The translations under genes and the position numbers were made by a program. The notes under the pieces were generated by a model. That model did not search any database and was not told the DNA's origin. It saw only the letters and a list, made by a program, of their open reading frames with translations. From Variovorax paradoxus_P (GTDB taxonomy: Bacteria; Pseudomonadota; Gammaproteobacteria; Burkholderiales; Burkholderiaceae_C), in assembly GCF_050627025.1 (NCBI RefSeq), contig NZ_CP192472.1: 64,000 nucleotides of DNA. One strand, 5' to 3'. Positions within the stretch are counted from its first letter, which is position 1. Each line of letters opens with the position of its first letter. Shown piece after piece: positions 1 to 8,134 of this stretch.

Positions 1-152
1 TCACCGTTCAGCATGGCCAGCATCACCTCGAGCCCGGTCTTGCCGGCAATCTGCTCGGGCCGGGCCAGTCCGGGGCCTGGGCCCGCTTCGAGGCGCTCGA
101 CAACCCGGCGTTCTTCAGCGATCCAGGTGTCGATGGCGTGGGGCTCGGTCAT
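1..152 (-). CDS. PaaI-type thioesterase, N-terminal part only
   Basis: The gene starts at an ATG at 152 and runs off the left edge, so only about 50 codons are visible. The visible protein begins MTEPHAIDTWIAEERRV and contains LARPEQIAGKTGLEVM. This resembles the N-terminal segment of PaaI/hotdog thioesterases of Comamonadaceae, which hydrolyse acyl-CoA thioesters. The catalytic hotdog core is outside the window, so the assignment rests on N-terminal similarity alone. It is divergent from the MarR gene at 205 and shares its 52-bp intergenic region, so the palindrome at 183-200 may control both genes. Confidence 0.5.
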   Translation of the reverse strand, partial: MTEPHAIDTWIAEERRVVERLEAGPGPGLARPEQIAGKTGLEVMLAMLNG

Positions 153-182
153 GCAATAACTCCGTGATGGTTGTAGGTGCAA

Positions 183-200
183 TTATTGTAGCTACAATAA
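183..200. promoter_or_regulatory. 18-bp perfect palindrome, probable MarR operator
   Basis: TTATTGTAGCTACAATAA is a perfect palindrome centred between 191 and 192. A further TTGTAG half-site lies at 171-176. TTGTAG/CTACAA inverted repeats are typical of MarR-family operators. It ends 4 bp before the marR ATG at 205, in the intergenic region shared with the thioesterase, so autoregulation and control of both directions are likely but inferred. Confidence 0.7.
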
Positions 201-204
201 AAAG

Positions 205-708
205 ATGAACACCGCCCTGAAGCCTCGCTCTCCCCAGGTCAAACCGCAAGGATGTACCAACTTCCGCCTGCGCCGGCTCTCCAGGGTGGCGTCGCGCCTT
301 TATGACGCGCACGTTGCGCCCAGCGGGCTCAAGACCACGCAGTATTCACTGCTCTCGCACGTGCTGCATTTCGGGCCCCTGCGTCCGGTCGACCTGGCGC
401 GCGAGATGAACGTGGACGCTTCGACGCTCACGCGCAATCTCAAGCCCATGCTGGCCGCGGGCTTCCTGGTGCAGACGGAAGGCCCCGATGCGCGCAGCCG
501 CATGCTGGCAATTACCGACGCCGGCCGCGAGAAGCGCGCCGAGGCGCAGCGCCTGTGGCATGGCGCGCAGCTGGCGCTCAACGACATTCTCGGCACGGAG
601 CGCGTGCTGGCGCTGCATGCCCTTCTCGACGAAAGCCTGGAATTGCTGCAGCGCGCAGGCCTGGGCGATGGACAGCCCGAAGAACCGACAGGAGCCCGCG
701 ATGAATGA
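205..708 (+). CDS. MarR family winged-helix transcriptional regulator
   Basis: This 167-residue protein has the MarR layout: an N-terminal dimerisation helix (CTNFRLRRLSR, about residues 17-27), a winged helix with the recognition region VDASTLTRNLKPM near residues 70-82, and a wing with the conserved DARSRMLAITDAGR (about 95-108). MarR dimers usually repress adjacent exporters or catabolic genes until a small phenolic or lipophilic ligand binds. The ATG at 205 has no Shine-Dalgarno and follows the palindrome by 4 bp, so the transcript may be leaderless. Its 3' end overlaps the MFS gene by 8 bp, which makes the two exporters its obvious targets. The ligand is unknown. Confidence 0.9.
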   Translation: MNTALKPRSPQVKPQGCTNFRLRRLSRVASRLYDAHVAPSGLKTTQYSLLSHVLHFGPLRPVDLAREMNVDASTLTRNLKPMLAAGFLVQTEGPDARSRMLAITDAGREKRAEAQRLWHGAQLALNDILGTERVLALHALLDESLELLQRAGLGDGQPEEPTGARDE

Positions 709-1936
709 AACTGTTCTGCGGCGCCATGCGCTGTGGCTCGTGCTGCTGGCGGCTGCCGGCGCTTTTGCGCTCACGATGGGCGTGCGCCAGACGATGGGCC
801 TCTTTCTCTCGGCGCTCAACACCTCTACCGCGCTCGGCATTGGCAGCATCAGCCTTGCGTTCGCTTTCGGGCAGCTTTGGTGGGGGCTCACGCAGCCTTT
901 CGCCGGCGCCGTGGCCGATCGCATCGGAACCGGTCGCGTGGTGCTCATCGGCGTGCTGCTGGTGGCCATCGGCACTCTGATCACGCCGCTCATGACGACC
1001 ACCGCGGGCCTGATCTTCGCCATTGGCGTGCTCGCGGCGGGCGGTGCCGGCATGGCGGGCCCTTCGGTGCTGATGGCCGCGACCACGCGCCTTGTGCCGC
1101 CTAACAAGCGCGGCCTGGCCACCGGCATGGTGAATGCCGGCGGCTCCTTCGGACAGTTTGCAATGGCGCCGATTGCTGTTGGCCTGACGGCGGCCGTAGG
1201 CTGGGCCGGCGCCATGCAGTGGCTCGGCGTGCTGGTGTTGCTGGCGCTGCCGGCTGCATGGGTGCTCAAGGGCAATTCGAACGCGATGGCTGCGGCCTCG
1301 GCGGCGGCGTCGGGCACCAGGCCATTGAGTGCGCGCGAGGCCATCGGCCAGGCGCTCGCAACGCCCAGCTACCGCTACCTGAGCCTGGGCTTCCTGGTAT
1401 GCGGCTTTCACGTGGCCTTCCTTGCCACGCACTTGCCCGGCGTCGTGGCGGCCTGTGGCCTGCCGCCCGAAGTCGGCGGCTGGGCGCTCGCGATGATCGG
1501 GCTCTTCAACATCGTCGGCAGCCTTGCCATGGGCTGGGCCGTGGGACGCTGGCGCATGAAGTCGCTGCTGTCGCTGGTCTATGCCACGCGCGGCATCGCC
1601 GTGCTGGTTTTTCTGCTGGCACCGAAGACGACGGTGGTGATGCTGGTGTTCGCCGCGGTAATGGGCGTGACCTTCCTGTCGACGGTGCCGCCCACCGCCG
1701 GGCTGGTCGCCAAGATGTTCGGGCCGGCCAACATGGCAATGCTGTTCGGCATCGTGATGCTGGCGCACCAGGTCGGTGGCTTCCTGGGAGCGTTCCTGGG
1801 TGGCTACGTGTTCCAGGCAGCCGGCAACTACGACATCGTCTGGTACATCGACATTGCGCTTGCGGCCGGCGCCGCGCTGGTGCACCTGCCGATCCGCGAA
1901 GCGCGGCTCGTGCGTTCCAAGATGGCGGCGGCATGA
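701..1936 (+). CDS. MFS transporter, probable exporter
   Basis: This is a 411-residue inner-membrane protein with about 12 hydrophobic segments, the usual size of a major facilitator. The cytoplasmic loop after helix 2 carries GAVADRIGTGRVVLIG, a form of the MFS motif A. The helix 4-5 region has the pattern PNKRGLATGMVNAGGSFGQF. This arrangement resembles the OFA/CynX-like branch, but the substrate cannot be read from sequence. The ATG at 701 has AGGAG at 690-694. The gene overlaps the end of marR and the start of the MATE gene (ATGA), so marR, MFS and MATE form one operon. Export of a toxic compound sensed by the MarR protein is the likely role. Confidence 0.88.
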   Translation: MNETVLRRHALWLVLLAAAGAFALTMGVRQTMGLFLSALNTSTALGIGSISLAFAFGQLWWGLTQPFAGAVADRIGTGRVVLIGVLLVAIGTLITPLMTTTAGLIFAIGVLAAGGAGMAGPSVLMAATTRLVPPNKRGLATGMVNAGGSFGQFAMAPIAVGLTAAVGWAGAMQWLGVLVLLALPAAWVLKGNSNAMAAASAAASGTRPLSAREAIGQALATPSYRYLSLGFLVCGFHVAFLATHLPGVVAACGLPPEVGGWALAMIGLFNIVGSLAMGWAVGRWRMKSLLSLVYATRGIAVLVFLLAPKTTVVMLVFAAVMGVTFLSTVPPTAGLVAKMFGPANMAMLFGIVMLAHQVGGFLGAFLGGYVFQAAGNYDIVWYIDIALAAGAALVHLPIREARLVRSKMAAA

Positions 1937-3342
1937 GCCAGGAACTCGATCCGCGCACCCGCCGGCTGCTCGAAGCACCCATCGTGCCCACGCTGCTGCG
2001 CCTGGCCGCGCCCAATGTGCTCGTCATGGTGGCGCAGGCTTCCGTCGGGCTCATCGAAACCTACTTCGTCGGCAAGCTGGGCACCAACGCGCTTGCGGGC
2101 ATGGCGCTGGTGTTCCCCATCGTCATGCTGATGCAGATGACCTCGAGCGGCGCGATGGGTGGGGGCATCGCCTCGTCCATTGCGCGAGCGCTCGGGGCGC
2201 GCCGCCGCGACGATGCAGATGCATTGGTGTGGCATGCGGTCGTCATTGCCATCGGCTTCGGCCTGCTCTTCTCGCTGGCGCTGCTGACCGGCGGGCGCTG
2301 GCTGTACACAGTCATGGGCGGTACCGGCGCCTCGCTCGAGGCGGCCCTCACTTATTCGAACTGGGTGTTTGCAGGTGCAGTGCTGGTGTGGCTCTTCAAC
2401 TCGCTCTCCGCCATCATCCGCGGCACCGGCAACATGGCCGTGCCGGCGAACGTAACCGTGGCGGGTGTCGTTTTTCTCATTCCCGCATCGCCGCTGTTGA
2501 TCTTCGGCTGGGGGCCGCTGCCGGGCATGGGCATTGCGGGTGGTGCGATGGCGCTGCTGCTGTACTACCTGCTCGGCTCGGTGGCGCTCATCGTCTATTT
2601 GCGCTCGCCGCGCAGCCTGCTGCGCCCGACCCTTGCAGCGCTGAAGCTGCGCTGGCCACTGTTCCGCAACATCCTGGGCATCGGGCTCGTCGGTGCGGTG
2701 TCGACGGTGGCAACCAATCTGTCGATCGGCATTGCGACCGCCTTGACGGGCCATTTCGGCTCGGGTGCGCTGGCGGGCTACGGCACTGCTTCGCGGCTCG
2801 AATACCTGCTCGTGCCGCTGGTGTTCGGCCTTGGCGCACCCCTGGTCGCGATGGTCGGCACCTGCATGGGGGCCGGGCAGCGCGAGCGTGCGCTGCGGGC
2901 CACATGGGCCGGTGCCGCACTGGCTTTTGCACTCACCGAAACCATAGGGCTCGCCGCGGCGCTGTTTCCGCGGCCGTGGCTGCTGCTGTTCGGCAACGAC
3001 CCCGCAATGCTCGAAACCGGCGCGCACTACTTGCGCGTTGTTGGGCCGCTCTACGGCTTCTTCGGCGTGGGACTGGTGCTGTACTTTGCTTCGCAGGGAG
3101 CCGGGCGCCTGCTGTGGCCGGTGCTCGGCAACATTGCGCGCCTGGCCGTGGCGGGCATCGGCGGTTGGCTGGCGCTGCGATGGAGCGGCGGCCTGACCGG
3201 CGTGTTCGCTGCGCAAGGCGTGGCACTGGTGGTGTACGGCATCGTCATTGCGTCGGCCATTGCGGGCGGCGCGTGGTTCGGCCGCGTTGGTTGGCCGCGG
3301 TCGCCCAGCGGGCTGTTGCGCCGCGTGGCGGCGCAAGCCTGA
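1933..3342 (+). CDS. MATE family efflux transporter
   Basis: This 469-residue polytopic protein has the two-lobed, 12-helix pattern of the MATE (NorM/DinF) family. The N-terminal lobe has MVAQASVGLIETYFVGKLG near residues 31-49, where MATE proteins carry conserved polar residues. MATE pumps export cationic drugs or metabolites using a Na+ or H+ gradient. The start overlaps the MFS stop by 4 bp (ATGA), so translation is probably coupled. Two different exporter families behind one MarR regulator suggest export of related compounds, but no substrate can be named. Confidence 0.9.
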   Translation: MSQELDPRTRRLLEAPIVPTLLRLAAPNVLVMVAQASVGLIETYFVGKLGTNALAGMALVFPIVMLMQMTSSGAMGGGIASSIARALGARRRDDADALVWHAVVIAIGFGLLFSLALLTGGRWLYTVMGGTGASLEAALTYSNWVFAGAVLVWLFNSLSAIIRGTGNMAVPANVTVAGVVFLIPASPLLIFGWGPLPGMGIAGGAMALLLYYLLGSVALIVYLRSPRSLLRPTLAALKLRWPLFRNILGIGLVGAVSTVATNLSIGIATALTGHFGSGALAGYGTASRLEYLLVPLVFGLGAPLVAMVGTCMGAGQRERALRATWAGAALAFALTETIGLAAALFPRPWLLLFGNDPAMLETGAHYLRVVGPLYGFFGVGLVLYFASQGAGRLLWPVLGNIARLAVAGIGGWLALRWSGGLTGVFAAQGVALVVYGIVIASAIAGGAWFGRVGWPRSPSGLLRRVAAQA

Positions 3343-3360
3343 GCCGGGTTCGGCTCAGGC
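3337..3360. terminator. Hairpin between convergent genes
   Basis: GCCTGAGCCG, a GGTT loop and CGGCTCAGGC form a perfect 10-bp stem that begins inside the last codons of the MATE gene. No T-run follows on either strand, so it may act as a weak bidirectional terminator or as 3'-end protection. Confidence 0.5.
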
Positions 3361-3379
3361 AAACGCGCTGGCCCGAAAA

Positions 3380-3703
3380 TCAATAGCGGTAGGGGTTCTC
3401 GGGCCGGCGGTCGTAGCGGTTGGGAACGCCGTCGCCGTCGTAGTCCCTGCGGCCGTAGCGGCGTTCTTCCCAACGGCGATGCCGGCGCTCCTCGTAGCGG
3501 TCATGCCCATGGTGGTAGCCGGGGCCGTAATAGGGCCGCGGGGGCGGCGGCGCGTAGTAGTAGGGGCGCGGCGGGGGCGGCGCGGGCACGACATACACCT
3601 GCGCCTGGATGAAGCGGCCGCCGGTCTGGGCTTGTGCCGGGGCGCTGAGGGCTGCCAGCGAGAGCAGGGCAGCGGTGCCGATTGCGAATGTGAGCTTTTT
3701 CAT
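3380..3703 (-). CDS. Small secreted Tyr/Pro/Arg-rich protein with Ca-loop-like tail
   Basis: This is a 107-residue protein. A clear Sec signal peptide (MKKLTFAIGTAALLSLA, then APAQAQ) predicts cleavage near residue 26. The mature part has proline/tyrosine repeats (APPPPRPYYYAPPPPRPYYG), a His/Arg/Glu-rich middle (RYEERRHRRWEERRYGRR) and a C-terminal DYDGDGVPNRYDRRP. The latter resembles the D-x-D-G-D-G calcium loop of thrombospondin type 3 repeats. Similar small periplasmic proteins are common in Burkholderiales, but I know no function. It is a single gene, convergent with the MATE gene. Confidence 0.8.
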   Translation of the reverse strand: MKKLTFAIGTAALLSLAALSAPAQAQTGGRFIQAQVYVVPAPPPPRPYYYAPPPPRPYYGPGYHHGHDRYEERRHRRWEERRYGRRDYDGDGVPNRYDRRPENPYRY

Positions 3704-3861
3704 GGCAACTCCAATGGAGTGGTTGGAAGCCCTATCGTCGTGCTCCCATGTGAACGCTGTGTAAGGCTCGCGCGAAATCCGATAAAGAGCTGTAAGCCGC
3801 TGCGCACCCGTTTCGCCATCCTAGGCGCCTTGTGCCGGGGCTGGAACCGGCCGAACGGACG

Positions 3862-4599
3862 TCAGCCTTGTGGCGGGGGCAGCATCCGCCGGAGCGCCTC
3901 GAAAAACAAGTCCGATTGCTCGCGTTCGCCCTGGATTTGTGCGGCCGCATGCGCGGCCATCTGGGGGTCGACAGGAACCAGCGGGCGACCGGTCGATTGC
4001 GCAATGACCTGGTGCAGGCTTGCGCGTTCGAGGTAATACAGGTCGTCGTACGCGTGCGCAATGGTGGCGCCCGCCACCACCACGCCGTGGTTTGCGAGAA
4101 AGGCCACGTCTTTTCCCACCATGGCGCGCGCAATGCGCTCGCCCTCGGCGTCGTCGAGCGCCAGGCCGTTGTACATCGCATCAATGGCAATGCGGTTCAT
4201 GTACCGCATGGCGTTCTGGCTCAGCGTGGGGTCGAGCGCGCGGTCTACCGTGAGCGTGAGCGCGGTAGCGTAGGGCATGTGGCAGTGCAGCACGACGGCG
4301 TGGCCGGTGATGCGGTGCACCGCGCCGTGAATGAAGAGCGCAGTCGGCTCCACCCTGTGCCGGCCCGCAAGAACCTCGCCGTGCACGTCGATCAGCACGA
4401 TGTCGTCCGGCCCGATTTCGCTCCAGTGCAGACCGCGGGGGTTGATGAGGTAGCGGTCTTTCGCGCCCGGAAGCATGACGCTGAAATGGTTGCATACGCC
4501 TTCGGACAGGCCGTGGTGTGCGGCGGCGCGCAATGCGAGCGCAAGGTCTTCGCGCAACTTGCGCACGGCGGGACTGGCGTAGTCTGAATCTGCGGACAT
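3862..4599 (-). CDS. Class II aldolase/adducin family protein
   Basis: This 245-residue protein belongs to the class II aldolase/adducin family, which holds a divalent metal and cleaves or isomerises sugar phosphates and sugar acids. Visible hallmarks are GVCNHFSVMLPG (about 34-45), HGAVHRITGHAVVLHCHMP with its metal-binding histidines (about 90-108) and FLANHGVVVAG (about 167-177). It lies 45 bp downstream of dgoA in the same direction, with GAGG about 9 nt before the ATG, so it is probably the last gene of the sugar-acid operon. It might cleave a keto-deoxy or aldol product not handled by DgoA. Its substrate is not determined by the sequence. Confidence 0.85.
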   Translation of the reverse strand: MSADSDYASPAVRKLREDLALALRAAAHHGLSEGVCNHFSVMLPGAKDRYLINPRGLHWSEIGPDDIVLIDVHGEVLAGRHRVEPTALFIHGAVHRITGHAVVLHCHMPYATALTLTVDRALDPTLSQNAMRYMNRIAIDAMYNGLALDDAEGERIARAMVGKDVAFLANHGVVVAGATIAHAYDDLYYLERASLHQVIAQSTGRPLVPVDPQMAAHAAAQIQGEREQSDLFFEALRRMLPPPQG

Positions 4600-4644
4600 C
4601 GACGGGGCCTCGTGGGTGTGGATGAACGGGGTTTGAAAATGCGG

Positions 4645-5286
4645 TCAGGCGCGGATTGCGCCTGTATAGGCAGCGACGAATTTCCGGGCATCGTCGCGCA
4701 CCTCCGATGCCTGCTTGCCCGGCTTGTACAGCGCAGAGCCGATGCCGAAGCCGGATGCACCGGCCGCGCGCCATTCGGCCATGTTGGCCGGCGTGATACC
4801 GCCCACGGGCATCAGCGGCGTGCCGGCGGGCAATACCGCAAGCAGCGCCTTCACCACGGCGGGCGATGCCAGTTCGGCCGGAAACAGCTTGAGCCCGGTT
4901 GCGCCTGCAGCCAGCGCGCCGAACGCTTCGGTCGGCGTCATCACGCCGGGCAGGCAGACCATGCCCAACCGCACAGCTTCGGCAATGACTTCGGCGTTGA
5001 AGTTGGGCGACACGATCAGCTCTCCGCCGGCGGAATGCACATAGCGCACCTGCTGCGCATCGAGCACCGTGCCGGCGCCCACCAGGGCTTGCGGAAAGCG
5101 CGTGCGCATCAGCGTGATGCTGGCATAGGGCTTGGGCGAATTGAGCGGCACTTCGAGCAGCCGGAAACCGGACTCGACGATGGCGTCGCCCACATCGGCA
5201 GCTTCGGGCGGCGTGAGCCCGCGCAAGATGGCGACCAGCGGCAGCTCGCGCATGGCGGCATCGAATTTTTGTTGGGGAGTCGTCAT
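4645..5286 (-). CDS. dgoA: 2-dehydro-3-deoxy-6-phosphogalactonate aldolase
   Basis: This 213-residue class I aldolase belongs to the KDPG/KDPGal family. It cleaves 2-dehydro-3-deoxy-6-phosphogalactonate into pyruvate and glyceraldehyde 3-phosphate. Landmarks are LVAILRGLTP with its Glu-lacking KDPGal-type start (about 16-25), LLEVPLNSP (about 43-51), GAGTVLD (about 69-75), and the Schiff-base lysine in GATGLKLFPAE (about 127-137). The length matches DgoA. It overlaps the dgoK stop by 4 bp, so kinase and aldolase are translationally coupled, as in other De Ley-Doudoroff operons. A close KDPG aldolase (Eda) is the alternative, made less likely by the adjacent DgoK. Confidence 0.92.
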   Translation of the reverse strand: MTTPQQKFDAAMRELPLVAILRGLTPPEAADVGDAIVESGFRLLEVPLNSPKPYASITLMRTRFPQALVGAGTVLDAQQVRYVHSAGGELIVSPNFNAEVIAEAVRLGMVCLPGVMTPTEAFGALAAGATGLKLFPAELASPAVVKALLAVLPAGTPLMPVGGITPANMAEWRAAGASGFGIGSALYKPGKQASEVRDDARKFVAAYTGAIRA

Positions 5287-6191
5287 GAGGGGTTTCTGTC
5301 TGCGTCGAGAAAACCGGACAGTGCATGCAGCCCCGCCCAGGAGGCTTCGGCGCCGAGTGTGCGGGTGGCGGTGCCGGTGGCACTGAGCGCAAGCGTGTAG
5401 CGCTGGGTGAGCGCGGGAGAGCCGATCAGCACCACTTCGCCGAAGGCATGCAAAGACTGCGTGCGCAGTTCTTCGCCGATGAGCAGCCCCGAGAGATAAC
5501 TCGCAAGCTCCTGCGTGGGCATGCGTTCGAAAAGCGCCAGCGTGCGCGCGCCGAATGCGTTGTGCAGCAGGCCCTGGCCGTTGTCGGCACGCGTAACGCC
5601 TTGCACAAATGCGGCTTCATCGAGCGGTGCATCGGCATCGAGCGTGCGCGCAAGAATCGAATGCTGGCTCAGCAGGGCATAGAACTCGCCGGTCATGAAG
5701 GTGCGAAAGCCGGTGACGCGGCCCTTCTTGACGGTGGCCCACTTGTTGTGCGTGCCCGGCAGCACGAAGACGCCTTCGTCGGCCTCCATCAACGCCATGG
5801 CGCCGAAGATCTGAACCTCTTCGCCGCGCATGACGTCGGGCACGCCGTCATGCTCGTCGCTGAGGCCGGGCACGATGGCAATGCGCGAACCCGGCAGCGC
5901 GTCGATGTCGATGATCTTGCGGCCCACTTCGACGCGGCCCGCGGGGCAGGCGCAATACGGCGCCTCGACCCACCCCTGCTTGCTGCCGGCCATGCCGGAT
6001 ATCAGGCAGCGCGTGCCCTCGGCCTGCATCCAGTCGCCGAACAGTTCGCCAAATACCGCGGGAAAGCCGCCCGCCGGCACCTTCAGAATGCCACGCGTAT
6101 CGCTGCGCTCTTCAAGCACCTTGCCGTCGGCGTCCAGCAAGGCGCCGCGCAGGGAGCTTGTGCCCCAGTCGATTGCTACCAGCCTTGTCAT
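5283..6191 (-). CDS. dgoK: 2-dehydro-3-deoxygalactonokinase
   Basis: This 302-residue kinase phosphorylates 2-dehydro-3-deoxygalactonate at C6 with ATP, the step before DgoA. The N-terminal AIDWGTSSLRGALLD is the phosphate-1 motif of the ASKHA fold. LISGMAGSKQGWVEAPY and VLPGTHNKWATV are typical of DgoK. An upstream in-frame Met at 6233 exists but lies inside the dehydratase gene. The ATG at 6191 is preferred because the protein then starts MTRLVAIDWGTS as in homologues and sits 1 bp after the dehydratase stop. It is part of the leftward operon. Confidence 0.93.
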   Translation of the reverse strand: MTRLVAIDWGTSSLRGALLDADGKVLEERSDTRGILKVPAGGFPAVFGELFGDWMQAEGTRCLISGMAGSKQGWVEAPYCACPAGRVEVGRKIIDIDALPGSRIAIVPGLSDEHDGVPDVMRGEEVQIFGAMALMEADEGVFVLPGTHNKWATVKKGRVTGFRTFMTGEFYALLSQHSILARTLDADAPLDEAAFVQGVTRADNGQGLLHNAFGARTLALFERMPTQELASYLSGLLIGEELRTQSLHAFGEVVLIGSPALTQRYTLALSATGTATRTLGAEASWAGLHALSGFLDADRNPS

Positions 6192-6192
6192 C

Positions 6193-7932
6193 CTAGTGAT
6201 TGTCGCGCGGCACGAAGCTCCCGCGGCGGCCACGCAGGAAGGCCAGGTCGGCGCCCTGGTCGGCCTGCAGCACCGTATCGACGTAGAGCTTCCAGTAGCC
6301 CGAATCGAGCGGCGCCTTGGGCGCGACCCATTTCTCGAGCCTCCGGGCCAGTTCTTCGTCGCTCACGTGCAAATGCAGCTTGCGGTTGGGCACGTCGAGT
6401 TCGACGATGTCACCGTCCTGCACCAGCGCGAGCGGGCCGCCCGCCGCGGCTTCGGGCGACGTGTGCAGCACCACCGTGCCATAGGCCGTGCCGCTCATGC
6501 GCGCATCGCTGATGCGGACCATGTCGGTGATGCCCTTGCGCAGCACCTTGGGCGGCAGCGGCATGTTGCCCGACTCGGCCATGCCCGGATAGCCGCGCGG
6601 GCCGCAGTTCTTGAGCACCATGACGCAGTGCTCGTCGATGTCCAGGTTCTCGTCGTCGATGCGCTTGTGAAGGTCGTCGGCGTTCTCGAACACCACCGCA
6701 CGGCCCTTGTGCACCAGCAGCTCGGGCGTGGCGGCGCTTGGCTTGATGATGGCGCCGTTGGGCGCAAGGTTGCCGCGCAGCACGCAAATGCCGGCCTTGT
6801 CCTTGAAGGGCTCTGCCAGCGGGCGGATCACCTGCGGGTTGTAGTTTTCGGCGTCCTTCACGTTGTCCCACAGCGTCTGGCCGTTGGCGGTGATGGCGTC
6901 CTTGTGCAGGTGCTCCGCAATTTCCTTGATGACCACCGGCAGGCCGCCGGCGTAGCAGAAGTCTTCCATGAGGAAGCGGCCCGAAGGCTGCAGGTCGACC
7001 AGGCAGGGCAGTTCGGAAGCCAGCCGGTCGAAGTCGTCGAGCGAAAGGTCGACGCCAATGCGCCCGGCAATTGCCAGCAAGTGAATCACCAGGTTGGTCG
7101 AGCCGCCGATGGCCGCATTGACCTTGATGGCGTTCTCGATGGCCTGGCGCGTGAGAATTTTCGACATGTTGAGGTCTTCATGGACCATGTCGACGATGCG
7201 CCGGCCGGCCATGCGCGCCAGCACGTTGCGGCGGCCGTCCACCGCCGGATACGCCGCATTGCCCGGCAGGCCGATGCCGAGCGACTCGACCATGCAGGCC
7301 ATGGTGCTTGCGGTGCCCATGGTCATGCAATGGCCGTGGCTGCGGTGCATGCAGCTCTCGGCCTCGAAGAAGTCTTTCAGCTTGAGTGTGCCGGCACGCA
7401 CCTGTTCGCTCATTTGCCACACGCCGGTGCCTGAGCCCAGCTCCTGGCCGCGCCACTTGCCCGAAAGCATGGGGCCGCCAGAAACGCCGATGGTCGGCAA
7501 GTCGACGCTGGCTGCGCCCATCATGAGGGCGGGCGTGGTCTTGTCGCAGCCCATGAGCAGCACCACGCCGTCGAGCGGGTTGCCGCGAATGCTTTCTTCC
7601 ACGTCCATGCTCGCCAGGTTTCGGTACAGCATGGCCGTGGGCCGCAGCAGCGTTTCGCCGAGCGACATCACCGGAAACTCGACCGGAAAACCGCCTGCCT
7701 CGTACACGCCGATCTTCACTTGCTCCGCAAGCGTGCGGAAGTGCGAATTGCAGGGCGTGAGTTCGCTGAAGGTGTTGCAAATGCCGATCACGGGGCGGCC
7801 GTCGAACTGGTCATGCGGCACGCCCTTGCCCTTCATCCAGCTGCGGTAGATGAAGCCGTCGCGGTCATTGCGGCCGAACCATTGCTGGCTGCGCAGGTCT
7901 TCGGGGTTTTTCTTCTTCGGCGGGGTGGTCAT
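6193..7932 (-). CDS. IlvD/Edd family sugar-acid dehydratase
   Basis: This 579-residue protein is an IlvD/Edd dehydratase of the sugar-acid branch, whose members use a [2Fe-2S] cluster and Mg2+ to convert aldonic acids to 2-keto-3-deoxy acids. Cysteines at 61 (TPCNS), 129 (MGCDKTTP) and 202 (HGHCMTMGT) match, with a constant offset, the three cluster ligands recalled for the 579-residue Rhizobium L-arabinonate dehydratase. Its length and start resemble that enzyme, but dgoK and dgoA downstream fit a hexonate such as D-galactonate better, so the substrate is open. GGAG lies 9 nt before the ATG. It is the first gene of the leftward operon. Confidence 0.9.
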   Translation of the reverse strand: MTTPPKKKNPEDLRSQQWFGRNDRDGFIYRSWMKGKGVPHDQFDGRPVIGICNTFSELTPCNSHFRTLAEQVKIGVYEAGGFPVEFPVMSLGETLLRPTAMLYRNLASMDVEESIRGNPLDGVVLLMGCDKTTPALMMGAASVDLPTIGVSGGPMLSGKWRGQELGSGTGVWQMSEQVRAGTLKLKDFFEAESCMHRSHGHCMTMGTASTMACMVESLGIGLPGNAAYPAVDGRRNVLARMAGRRIVDMVHEDLNMSKILTRQAIENAIKVNAAIGGSTNLVIHLLAIAGRIGVDLSLDDFDRLASELPCLVDLQPSGRFLMEDFCYAGGLPVVIKEIAEHLHKDAITANGQTLWDNVKDAENYNPQVIRPLAEPFKDKAGICVLRGNLAPNGAIIKPSAATPELLVHKGRAVVFENADDLHKRIDDENLDIDEHCVMVLKNCGPRGYPGMAESGNMPLPPKVLRKGITDMVRISDARMSGTAYGTVVLHTSPEAAAGGPLALVQDGDIVELDVPNRKLHLHVSDEELARRLEKWVAPKAPLDSGYWKLYVDTVLQADQGADLAFLRGRRGSFVPRDNH

Positions 7933-8001
7933 CGCTTGTCTCCGGTAACTGGAAGTGTGCCGGCAGGTCAGGGTTTTTCCTGCCGAAATGCGTTTTCAAT
8001 C

Positions 8002-8011
8002 ATCATATGAT
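8002..8011. promoter_or_regulatory. Palindrome in dgo divergent promoter region
   Basis: ATCATATGAT is a perfect 10-bp palindrome roughly midway between the dehydratase (start 7932) and the FadR-type regulator (start 8135). Similar AT-rich palindromes serve FadR-subfamily GntR regulators. A second short dyad (AGCGT-GAG-ACGCT) lies at 8013-8025. Binding by the product of 8135-8884 is inferred. Confidence 0.5.
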
Positions 8012-8134
8012 AAGCGTGAGACGCTGTCACGGCGTTCAGGGTTTTCGAGTGGCTGGGGGTGGCTCTGACACGCTCGGCCGCCAAGAAGCAAGAGCCAAAA
8101 AACACAACAACGACAGACGAACAAACAGGCGCGC

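Noticed and set aside
578..1978. Long minus-strand open frame opposite the MFS gene
   Set aside because: His/Arg/Gly-rich composition with no domain; a typical antisense shadow of a high-GC membrane protein gene.
1828..3336. 500-codon minus-strand frame opposite the MATE gene
   Set aside because: Low-complexity basic translation; the plus-strand frame has full MATE features.
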